Translations under genes and position numbers: made by a program | Assembly (NCBI GenBank): GCA_030598425.1 | Contig: JAUVPY010000047.1 | Coordinates: 1-10,069 of the forward strand | From: Anaerolineae bacterium | Lineage (GTDB): Bacteria > Chloroflexota > Anaerolineae > 4572-78 > NAK82 | Length of the DNA stretch: 10,069 bases | Reading direction: 5' to 3' | In this document: one piece after another, positions 1-6,110 of the stretch | Numbering within the stretch: the stretch's first letter is position 1 | Layout: every line of letters begins with the position of its first letter | The notes under the pieces: generated by a model | Seen by the model: the letters and a program-made list of their open reading frames with translations, nothing else | What the model was told of the DNA's origin: nothing | Databases searched by the model: none

Positions 1-2461
1 ATCCGGCCAATTGGGCCACGTGGATGCCATAGCTGCGATCAGCGCCGCCGGGCACGATTCGGTGCAGAAAGACCACCTCGTCGCCTTCCCCGGCGACTGC
101 TACGTTGTAATTGCGTACCCGAGGGAGCAAATTGGAAAGCTCTGTCAATTCGTGATAGTGGGTGGCGAAAAGAGTCCTCGCTCGGAGGTTTGGGTGGTTG
201 TGAATATACTCCACGACCGCCCAGGCGATTGATACCCCGTCGTAAGTGCTGGTGCCGCGCCCGATTTCGTCCAGGATGAGCAGGCTGCGATGCGTGGCGT
301 GGTGAAGAATGTTGGCTGTCTCCACCATCTCGACCATAAAGGTAGATTGGCCGGCGTGGATGATGTCTTCAGCACCGATGCGGGTGAAGATGCGGTCTAC
401 CAGTCCGATGCGAGCCCGGTCTGCCGGCACAAAAGAGCCGACTTGGGCCATTAACACGATAAGAGCTATCTGGCGTAAGTAAGTCGACTTGCCGCTCATG
501 TTGGGGCCGGTGATGACCAGGATCAACTCCTCGTCCGACAGATGGACATCATTTGGTACGAAGGGGTCTATTGCACCGTTCAGTGCCATCTGCTCGACGA
601 CAGCGTGACGACCGCCGAAAACTTCGAGATTGGCGTCATCGGCCAGTTCGGCGCGAACGTAGTTGTTGCGCACGGCGACGTCGGCCAGCGCGGCACAGAC
701 GTCGAGTTGCGCGACGGCGTTTGCCGTTGCCAACAGCCGGGTAGCAGCGACGGCGACCTGGGCGCATACCTCTCGATAGATGCGAATTTCGACTTCCAGT
801 TGCCGCTCCTCGGCATTGAGGACAAGTGACTCGTATTCCTTCAGTTCGGGCGTGATGAAACGTTCGGCGTTGACCAGTGTCTGCTTGCGGATGTACTCGG
901 CTGGCACCGCGTCCAGATTGCTCTTGCTGATCTCGATGTAGTAACCGAAGACTTTGTTGAAGCCGACTTTGAGGTTTCTGACACCAGTGCGTTGGCGTTC
1001 AGTTTGCTCTAAGTTGGCGATCCAGGCTTTGGCGTCGCGGGCGGCGACCAATATGTTATCCAATTCGGTTGAGAAGCCTCCGCGGATGACACCGGTCGAA
1101 GTGGACGTTGCTGGTGGGTCGTCGGAGATGGCTTGGCTGATGAGGTTCACTGCCTCCGGGCAAGGGTCCAGTGTGGCCTGGATTTCGGGCAGTAGGGGCA
1201 AAGGACCATCAGGGCTCGCGCCTACGTTCACTGCTGCCAATGCCTCCCGCAGGGGAGGGACGGCCTCCAGGCTTTCGCGCAGCGCCAGGAGTTCACGAGG
1301 TCGGATGATACCCTGGATGGCACGATTGGCAAGCCGCTCGAGATCGGTCACACTTTTGAGAGCAGCGCGCAACTCGGCACGGGTAGAGGCGCTTTCTGCC
1401 AGTGCCTCGACCGCATCGAGGCGCTGGTTGAGAGCCGCCAAATCGAGCAGAGGCTGATGCAGCCAGTTGCGGAGTAGTCGGGCGCCCATGGGCGTCACTG
1501 TCAGGTCGAGCACACCCAACAGCGATCCCTTCACTGAGCCAGAGCGCAAGGTTTGTGTCAATTCCAAGTTGCGACGCGTGGCCGCATCGAGGGTCATAAA
1601 ACTATCAGTGGAATAGGTGGTGACGCGCGTCAGATGGTCCAGGACACCCCGCTGTGTCTCGGCGAGATACTGGAGGGTGGCTCCGGCAGCACGGACTGCC
1701 AGTGGCTTGCCCCCCAGGCCAAAACCATCCAAAGTGCCAACCTCGAAGTGATCGAGAAGTTCCTGACCTGCCGTTTCGAGGTCGAAGCGCCAGGCGTCGT
1801 AGCCGGAGACCGAGGACTGAAGGTCAAGATCGCCCAAAGAAGATGCGAGTGCCGGGAGTTGGATAGTCTGCTGGTCTGGTATCAACAGTTCGGCCGGTTG
1901 AAGGCGTGTCAATTCCTCGGCGATGGCGCGCCCGCCATCCGAGGCGTCGAGTTGGGTGGCGGCGAATTCTCCGGTGGACACGTCAGCGTAAGCCAGGCCA
2001 GCTCGGCCGCTCTCAACAATCAAAGCCGCCAAATAGTTGTTGCGCCGGTCGTCCAGAAGACTTGGCTCGACTACGGTTCCAGGTGTAACTACACGTGCCA
2101 CCTCGCGGTGAACAAGTCCCCGTTCTTTGTTATCAGGAGCCTTCTCGCCGCCGCCACGGCTCATCCCGGTGCGCAAGTGGCTAGACACACCGCCTCCTAC
2201 TTGTTCCACGATGGCTACCTTATGCCCGGCGGAGATGAGACGAGCGATGTAGCTGTCGGCCGAATGATATGGAACACCTGCCAACGGTATTCGCTGATTC
2301 TTACCGACCGGGCGTGAGGTGAGTGCAATATCACACACGGCGGCCACAACTTCGGCGTCTTCGTCGAAGGTTTCATAGAAGTCGCCGAGCCGGAAAAAGA
2401 CGATCGCGTCTGGATATTGCTTCTTTATCTGCAAGTACTGACGGCGCATGGGGGTGGTCAT
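1..2461 (-). CDS. mutS: DNA mismatch repair protein MutS (3' end beyond window)
   Basis: MutS recognises mispaired bases and small loops and uses ATP to launch mismatch repair. Translation from the ATG at 2461 stays open to the left edge, giving about 820 residues; roughly 40-60 C-terminal residues are probably missing. The mismatch-reading F-x-E motif is F28-Y29-E30 in the context RLGDFYE. The ATPase has Walker A GPNMSGKST at about 652-660 and Walker B LILDEIGRG with D731-E732, followed by GTSTYDG. The visible end, GADRSYGIHVAQLAG, is the helix-turn-helix dimerisation region. The ATG was chosen because GGAGG lies 4 nt upstream; a second ATG at 2449 is possible. Between EQVG and GLVHREVARVVTPGT there is a Gly/Ser/charged stretch of roughly 20 residues that is longer than in many MutS proteins. 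The gene is divergent from the membrane/spermidine-synthase-like gene and has its own promoter (2503-2531). Frame was checked at several points and no break was seen. Confidence 0.97.
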   Translation of the reverse strand, partial: MTTPMRRQYLQIKKQYPDAIVFFRLGDFYETFDEDAEVVAAVCDIALTSRPVGKNQRIPLAGVPYHSADSYIARLISAGHKVAIVEQVGGGVSSHLRTGMSRGGGEKAPDNKERGLVHREVARVVTPGTVVEPSLLDDRRNNYLAALIVESGRAGLAYADVSTGEFAATQLDASDGGRAIAEELTRLQPAELLIPDQQTIQLPALASSLGDLDLQSSVSGYDAWRFDLETAGQELLDHFEVGTLDGFGLGGKPLAVRAAGATLQYLAETQRGVLDHLTRVTTYSTDSFMTLDAATRRNLELTQTLRSGSVKGSLLGVLDLTVTPMGARLLRNWLHQPLLDLAALNQRLDAVEALAESASTRAELRAALKSVTDLERLANRAIQGIIRPRELLALRESLEAVPPLREALAAVNVGASPDGPLPLLPEIQATLDPCPEAVNLISQAISDDPPATSTSTGVIRGGFSTELDNILVAARDAKAWIANLEQTERQRTGVRNLKVGFNKVFGYYIEISKSNLDAVPAEYIRKQTLVNAERFITPELKEYESLVLNAEERQLEVEIRIYREVCAQVAVAATRLLATANAVAQLDVCAALADVAVRNNYVRAELADDANLEVFGGRHAVVEQMALNGAIDPFVPNDVHLSDEELILVITGPNMSGKSTYLRQIALIVLMAQVGSFVPADRARIGLVDRIFTRIGAEDIIHAGQSTFMVEMVETANILHHATHRSLLILDEIGRGTSTYDGVSIAWAVVEYIHNHPNLRARTLFATHYHELTELSNLLPRVRNYNVAVAGEGDEVVFLHRIVPGGADRSYGIHVAQLAG

Positions 2462-2502
2462 AGAGCCTCCCAGCCAAATAGGAGCTTCAGTGACTTTTGC
2501 TA

Positions 2503-2531
2503 ATTTTAGGGGAAATAGGAGGATTGGTCAA
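2503..2531 (-). promoter_or_regulatory. Predicted sigma-70-type promoter of mutS
   Basis: Read on the minus strand, TTGACC (2526-2531) is separated by exactly 17 nt from TAAAAT (2503-2508). These are 5/6 and 5/6 matches to TTGACA and TATAAT. Transcription would start near 2496 and give a leader of about 35 nt that includes the GGAGG of mutS. No LexA-type box was seen nearby. This is inference from consensus only. Confidence 0.6.
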
Positions 2532-2632
2532 AGGTTGCTTGTGGACGACGGCGAACAACGAATAGGCCCTTCGTGTAGTCATAGTACTATACCCCACAAT
2601 CAACCATCCAGAGCTAAAAGGAACAACAGACT

Positions 2633-2707
2633 ATGCGAATAGAGTTTGCCACTTGGCCAGCCAATTGGAATGTGTATCGCCTTTCAATTTGGGCCGTGCT
2701 ATGTTAG
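2633..2707 (+). CDS. Possible 24-residue leader ORF (doubtful)
   Basis: An ATG at 2633 opens 24 codons ending in TAG. AAAAGGA (2616-2622) lies 10 nt upstream as a mediocre ribosome-binding site. The product would be hydrophobic and Trp-rich, with tryptophans at residues 8, 12 and 20. It ends 48 nt before the start of the downstream membrane-protein gene, so it could be a leader peptide. No terminator/antiterminator structure was recognised, and no family is known to me. A chance ORF is the more likely explanation. Confidence 0.15.
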   Translation: MRIEFATWPANWNVYRLSIWAVLC

Positions 2708-2755
2708 TATTATCCGCGCTATTTACTCTGACTGCCTCCCGCGAAAGGGGGGACT

Positions 2756-4384
2756 GTGGTGCAAACGGCTTATCCAGAGGAATCATTTATTTCTCCTTGG
2801 TCGGCAAGCTTAATAGTTTTTCTTTCCTCCGGCGCGATAATGGTTCTCGAATTAGTCGCCGGACGACTCATGGCCCCTGTGTTAGGCGTTTCATTGTACA
2901 CGTGGACGAGCATAATTGGGGTGATATTGGCTGGAATAAGCCTGGGCAATTACATTGGCGGCATGCTGGCTGACCGTTTTGCTTCACGAGGCACCTTGGT
3001 GGTGCTTTTTGTGCTATCGGCGGCGGCCAGCGTTAGTATCCTGTGGACGATTGAAACGACAGGTGTGATCACTGACCTACCACTGCCAGTTGTGGTTCAG
3101 GTGTTGCTGGCCTTTGCTGTCGTCTTCTTTTTGCCGGCTTTGTTGTTAGGTACTATCTCGCCGCTGGTCGTTAAGCTGACGTTGTCTGACCTGAAGAAGA
3201 CGGGCAATGTGGTGGGCCGAATCTATGCGGCAGGCGCGGCGGGCAGTATCGCCGGGACCTTCCTGGCTGGCTTCTGGCTGATCAGCACGTTCGGGACGCG
3301 CACGATTGTATGGGGTGTGGCTGGGCTACTGCTCTTGATGGGGCTATTTATTGGCCGGGGGAGGCGCCGCTTGGTTGCAGTGAGTCTTCTGGCCTTGCTG
3401 TTCTATGGCGGGCTATCGCTCTTCGTTTGGTCTCGGGATATCTTGGACAGTCGTTGCCTTCACGAGACCAATTACTTCTGCATCCGGGTGCATCCTGATG
3501 ACGATGACCCTCGCATCCAAGTGCTCACCCTTGACAGGCTGGTGCATAGCTACGTCAACCCCGACGACCCGACTGAGTTGCGCTACGGCTACGAGCGCAC
3601 CTATCGCAATGTTTTGGAGGCGGTTGCCTCCCCAGAGATCCCTATCTCAGCATTCTTTATCGGTGGTGGGGGCTACACTTTTCCTCGCTTCATTGAAGTG
3701 ACCTATCCCAGTAGCCACATCGAGGTTGCCGAGATCGATCCTGGCGTTACTGAGACGGCTTACGAGCATCTGGCTCTGCCACGCGACACGCGCATTGTAA
3801 GCATAAATGAGGACGCACGTCGTTACCTAGCGCATATTCCCCGCGACCGTCGCTTTGATTTGATCCTCGGTGACGCTTTTAATGATTTTTCAGTCCCCTA
3901 CCACCTGACCACCAAGGAGTTCAACCAACTGGTTTCTGATCATCTGACTGAAGATGGCTTCTATATGGTAAACATCATAGACGGGCGGCAGGGACATTTC
4001 GTGCGGGCCTATGTCTCCACTCTGGGACAGGTGTTTGAGCACATTTATATCGCGCCCATTGGAGGTGAAGTCGGTACGGTGGACCGGCAGACGTTCGTCA
4101 TTGTCGCAGCACAGCACCCAATGCCCATTGGGGATGACGCGTCCATCGTGGATGACGCGTCCATCGTGGATGACGCGTCCATCGTGGATGACGCGTCCAT
4201 CGGGGATGACGTGGCGTCAGCGGGCGATGGCACATTGTCTTTTCCGCAAAGCTTGCGCGACGCCTTTCTCTCGCAGGCTGAGTGGCAAGACTATCTCGAC
4301 CAGGGAACTGTCATTATCCTCACTGATGATTTCGTGCCGGTTGATAATCTGTTGGCCCCTGTCTTCTCTGACTCTGGTCTCTAG
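2756..4384 (+). CDS. Fused multispan membrane / spermidine-synthase-like protein
   Basis: The 542-residue protein has about seven hydrophobic helices at roughly 16-38, 50-70, 80-100, 110-135, 157-178, 183-200 and 206-225, followed by a soluble SpeE-like Rossmann domain (about 240-455). SAM/decarboxy-SAM-type motifs are visible: GGGG-YTFPR at 303-310, E326-I-D328, the N-E-D353 loop, and DLILGDAF with D373 followed by SVPYHLTTKEF. This matches the 'fused MFS/spermidine synthase' family. The canonical DPxGP loop of true aminopropyltransferases is not evident, so polyamine synthesis is unproven and the substrate is unknown. Residues 460-483 are four copies of a DDASI(V/G) repeat, followed by about 60 more residues. 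The start is a GTG at 2756, with a second GTG at 2759 that is better spaced (6 nt) from AAAGGGGGG (2744-2752). The gene is convergent with recA. Confidence 0.85.
   Translation: MVQTAYPEESFISPWSASLIVFLSSGAIMVLELVAGRLMAPVLGVSLYTWTSIIGVILAGISLGNYIGGMLADRFASRGTLVVLFVLSAAASVSILWTIETTGVITDLPLPVVVQVLLAFAVVFFLPALLLGTISPLVVKLTLSDLKKTGNVVGRIYAAGAAGSIAGTFLAGFWLISTFGTRTIVWGVAGLLLLMGLFIGRGRRRLVAVSLLALLFYGGLSLFVWSRDILDSRCLHETNYFCIRVHPDDDDPRIQVLTLDRLVHSYVNPDDPTELRYGYERTYRNVLEAVASPEIPISAFFIGGGGYTFPRFIEVTYPSSHIEVAEIDPGVTETAYEHLALPRDTRIVSINEDARRYLAHIPRDRRFDLILGDAFNDFSVPYHLTTKEFNQLVSDHLTEDGFYMVNIIDGRQGHFVRAYVSTLGQVFEHIYIAPIGGEVGTVDRQTFVIVAAQHPMPIGDDASIVDDASIVDDASIVDDASIGDDVASAGDGTLSFPQSLRDAFLSQAEWQDYLDQGTVIILTDDFVPVDNLLAPVFSDSGL
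4133..4204 (+). repeat. Four 18-bp in-frame tandem repeats
   Basis: The unit GATGACGCGTCCATCGTG occurs at 4133-4150, 4151-4168 and 4169-4186 with no differences. A fourth copy at 4187-4204 differs at one base (GTG to GGG), and GATGAC begins a fifth, degenerate copy at 4205. It encodes (DDASIV)3-DDASIG. The near-identity at DNA level, including synonymous positions, points to recent slippage or recombination. It lies in the linker after the spermidine-synthase-like domain, so copy-number change would keep the frame. Confidence 0.95.
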
Positions 4385-4425
4385 ACATCTTCATAAGCCA
4401 ATTTCTTGACAAATGAGTCGAGTTT

Positions 4426-4498
4426 TCCTCACGGACAGAAAGAAACACGGACCCATCTTCCTTTTTCTGTTGTCCGTGTTCCTTTCCGTCTGTGGGGA
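4426..4498. repeat. 27-bp imperfect inverted repeat, possible bidirectional terminator
   Basis: The left arm 4426-4452 pairs with the right arm 4472-4498 around a 19-nt loop. The core CACGGACAG...AACACGGAC is matched by GTCCGTGTT...CTGTG, with 3 differences in the central 23 positions, some of which are G-U pairs in RNA. It sits 41 bp after the stop of the plus-strand gene and about 145 bp beyond the recA stop, between convergent genes. That position suits a terminator for either strand, but there is no clean terminal U-run. It could equally be a dispersed repetitive element. Confidence 0.65.
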
Positions 4499-4519
4499 TG
4501 TGGTCGGCTTCCAGTCATG

Positions 4520-4568
4520 AGGCGAAGCTTCGTTAGATATTACCTGTACGGGGGAAGCTTTGACGCCT
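4520..4568. repeat. Second, bulged hairpin between convergent genes
   Basis: Bases 4520-4531 (AGGCGAAGCTTC) pair with 4554-4568 (GAAGCTT, a TGA bulge, CGCCT), giving about 12 pairs around a 22-nt loop. The left arm also contains the perfect palindrome CGAAGCTTCG (4523-4532). It lies on the recA 3' side. Together with 4426-4498 it accounts for most of the 258-bp intergenic region 4385-4642, in which no gene is visible. Confidence 0.4.
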
Positions 4569-4642
4569 AAACCAGAAGGCTAGAAGAATGTGGGGAGCCA
4601 GACCGTCCCTCTTCCAATCTTCCGGCCTGCATTGCAGTCTGG

Positions 4643-5740
4643 TCAAGCTACTTCTTTCAGAAGATCCAATTCAAGTACGGTCTCTTCGCCGGAGGGCTGG
4701 GCGCCGTCGTCCTTCGACTGTTCAGTTTCCGGTTCTGGCAGGGTGACGGCGGCCGCTTCGCGAACCTGGTTCTCGATCTCTAAGGCCATATCAGGGTTCT
4801 CGTGCAGGAAACTCTTGACGTTCTCTCGGCCCTGGCCCAGCCGGGTCTCACCATACGAATAGAACGAGCCCCGCTTCTCCACTATCCCCTCTTCCACCGC
4901 CATGTCCAACACATCCCCTACCTTCGATATCCCCTCATTGTACATAATGTCAAACTCCACCACCCGAAACGGCGGCGCCACCTTGTTCTTCTTCACCGTC
5001 ACCTTCGTCCGGTTCCCGATCACCTCGCCCCCGTCTTTGATGGCCTGCACCCGCCGCATATCCAGCCGCACCGACGAATAGAACCGCAAGGCCATCCCTC
5101 CCGTCGTCGTCTCCGGGTTGCCGAACATGATGCCTATCTTCTGCCGCAACTGGTTGGTGAAGATCAGCGTCGTGTTGCTCTGCTTCACCGCCCCCGACAG
5201 CTTGCGCAACGCCTGGCTCATCAACCGCGCCTGCAAGCCCATGTGCGCATCCCCCATCTCCCCTTCGATCTCCGCTCGCGGCACCAACGCCGCCACCGAA
5301 TCCACCACCACCACGTCGATCGCGCCGCTGCGCACCAACGCCTCGGCTATCTCCAACGCCTGCTCCCCCGTGTCCGGCTGCGAGATGTACAGACTGTCTA
5401 CGTCCACCCCACACCGCTCCGCATAGCTCGGGTCCAGCGCGTTCTCCACGTCTATGAACGCCGCTATCCCGCCTCGCTTCTGGGCCTCGGCGATGATGTG
5501 CTGGCACAACGTGGTCTTGCCCGACGACTCCGGCCCGTAGATCTCCGTCACCCGCCCGCGCGGTATGCCGCCCACCCCCAGCGCGATGTCCAGCGACAAC
5601 GCCCCGGTGGGGATCACCTCCACCTGCAGGTGAGTGCTCTCTCCCAGCTTCATGATCGCCCCGTCCCCAAACCGCTTGCGGAGATCGCTCACGGCCACTT
5701 CCAGTGCTTTGTCCCGTCCGTTCAAGTTTTTGTCTGCCAT
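4643..5740 (-). CDS. recA: Recombinase RecA
   Basis: RecA polymerises on single-stranded DNA with ATP, drives strand exchange, and as a filament triggers LexA self-cleavage. The full-length 365-residue product has Walker A GPESSGKT (69-76), the catalytic glutamate E99 in [10 protein letters not shown], Walker [13 protein letters not shown] (D147), the DNA-binding loop [21 protein letters not shown] (195-215), and an acidic C-terminal tail. The residue after the catalytic Glu is N100, where most RecAs have His (EHALDP). The ATG at 5740 has GGAGG (5748-5752) 7 nt upstream. The core (about 5640 to 4860) uses strikingly G-ended codons, whereas the C-terminal segment looks more like its neighbours. 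It is monocistronic, with its own SOS-type promoter about 180 bp upstream and convergent with the membrane-protein gene. Identity is certain. Confidence 0.99.
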   Translation of the reverse strand: MADKNLNGRDKALEVAVSDLRKRFGDGAIMKLGESTHLQVEVIPTGALSLDIALGVGGIPRGRVTEIYGPESSGKTTLCQHIIAEAQKRGGIAAFIDVENALDPSYAERCGVDVDSLYISQPDTGEQALEIAEALVRSGAIDVVVVDSVAALVPRAEIEGEMGDAHMGLQARLMSQALRKLSGAVKQSNTTLIFTNQLRQKIGIMFGNPETTTGGMALRFYSSVRLDMRRVQAIKDGGEVIGNRTKVTVKKNKVAPPFRVVEFDIMYNEGISKVGDVLDMAVEEGIVEKRGSFYSYGETRLGQGRENVKSFLHENPDMALEIENQVREAAAVTLPEPETEQSKDDGAQPSGEETVLELDLLKEVA

Positions 5741-5754
5741 ACGTAAGCCTCCAG

Positions 5755-5896
5755 TTGATATGAGCGTGGCTAAAATCTGTAGGTAGTGATGGCTTTAGCC
5801 GTCCCTGGCGACTGACACGTGCACCGCACTGCGGTTCAGTGCAGGTGAGTCGCTACTACGTCCCACGAATTTTAGCCAGACTCAATTGATATGAGC
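5755..5896. repeat. Palindromic element in the recA leader, flanked by 11-bp direct repeats
   Basis: Perfect 10-bp arms TGGCTAAAAT (5767-5776) and ATTTTAGCCA (5869-5878) enclose a nested stem. In that stem GCGACT (5808-5813) pairs with AGTCGC (5848-5853), CACC (5822-5825) with GGTG (5844-5847), and GCACTG (5826-5831) with CAGTGC (5837-5842). A one-sided bulge (5814-5821) carries ACACGTG. The direct repeat TTGATATGAGC flanks the unit at 5755-5765 and 5886-5896, like a target duplication, but the right copy is 7 bp from the arm. The element lies wholly between the recA start of transcription and its ATG, so it would form part of the recA mRNA leader. Confidence 0.75.
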
Positions 5897-5900
5897 CATA

Positions 5901-5912
5901 GAACCAATGTTC
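5901..5912 (-). promoter_or_regulatory. LexA-type SOS operator of recA
   Basis: Read on the minus strand this is GAAC-ATTG-GTTC, matching the GAAC-N4-GTTC core of the Gram-positive (DinR/Cheo-type) LexA box. It begins about 10 bp downstream of the recA -10 element and covers the region just after the predicted transcription start, a standard place for repression. A weaker match, GAAC-AAAT-GTGC (5929-5940), sits in the promoter spacer 28 bp away. Confidence 0.82.
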
Positions 5913-5922
5913 GTCTCATAGA

Positions 5923-5951
5923 AGTATAGCACATTTGTTCTATTTTGTCAA
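5923..5951 (-). promoter_or_regulatory. Consensus sigma-70-type recA promoter
   Basis: On the minus strand a perfect TTGACA (5946-5951) is followed after exactly 17 nt by TATACT (5923-5928). Transcription should start near 5916, giving a leader of about 175 nt that carries the palindromic element. With so strong a promoter, repression by LexA at 5901-5912 is the expected control. Confidence 0.9.
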
Positions 5952-5972
5952 CTGGGGATTTTGACATAACTA

Positions 5973-6076
5973 AGTAGCCGTAAGGCGTATCCAAGGGTGA
6001 TTTCCCATAACCTGCACCCCTCGACACGTGCGCCTGTCCCTTGGGACAGTGCAGGTGTACGGCTTTTCAGCCTACT
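5973..6076. repeat. Second palindromic element, related to the recA-leader copy
   Basis: ACCTGCA (6010-6016) pairs with TGCAGGT (6050-6056), then CTGTCCC (6034-6040) pairs with GGGACAG (6043-6049) across a 2-nt loop. A one-sided bulge (6017-6033) carries ACACGTGC. An outer GCCGT (5977-5981) pairs with ACGGC (6059-6063). ACACGTGC and CAGTGCAGGTG are shared with the 5755-5896 element at nearly the same spacing (23 versus 22 nt). It lies between the rodA stop and the recA promoter, so it may also help end rodA transcription, although there is no U-run. Confidence 0.65.
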
Positions 6077-6110
6077 CGGGATGCTGGTCGGAACAAACTC
6101 CGAACTCAGG

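Larger units (their letters stand above)
2462..2755. other. Divergent intergenic region, mutS / membrane protein
   Basis: This 294-bp region separates two divergent genes. It holds the mutS promoter and leader, a perfect 10-bp palindrome ATAGTACTAT (2581-2590) that could be an operator, and a possible 24-codon ORF (2633-2707). A plus-strand promoter must also lie here, but only weak candidates are visible, for example TTTCAA (2682-2687) with TAGTAT (2705-2710) at 17-nt spacing, so none is called. The region is more AT-rich than the surrounding genes, as expected for a promoter region. Confidence 0.6.

Noticed and set aside
1553..2317. A 254-codon open frame on the plus strand
   Set aside because: It lies antisense to an uninterrupted, clearly homologous mutS frame and has no recognisable family or ribosome-binding site.
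4133..4204. Tandem repeats considered as a CRISPR array or iteron origin
   Set aside because: The units are directly adjacent with no spacers and lie in frame inside a coding sequence.
4598..4642. CCAGAC/GTCTGG stem next to the recA stop as a terminator
   Set aside because: Six pairs around a 33-nt loop with no U-run is not convincing.
4802..5746. A 314-codon open frame on the plus strand
   Set aside because: It is the exact antisense of recA, is rich in Arg/His/Pro/Leu, and is explained by G-ended codon use of recA on the other strand.
6088..6103. TCGGA-ACAAAC-TCCGA hairpin after the rodA stop as a terminator
   Set aside because: It has only 5 pairs and no following U-run, so it is too weak to call.
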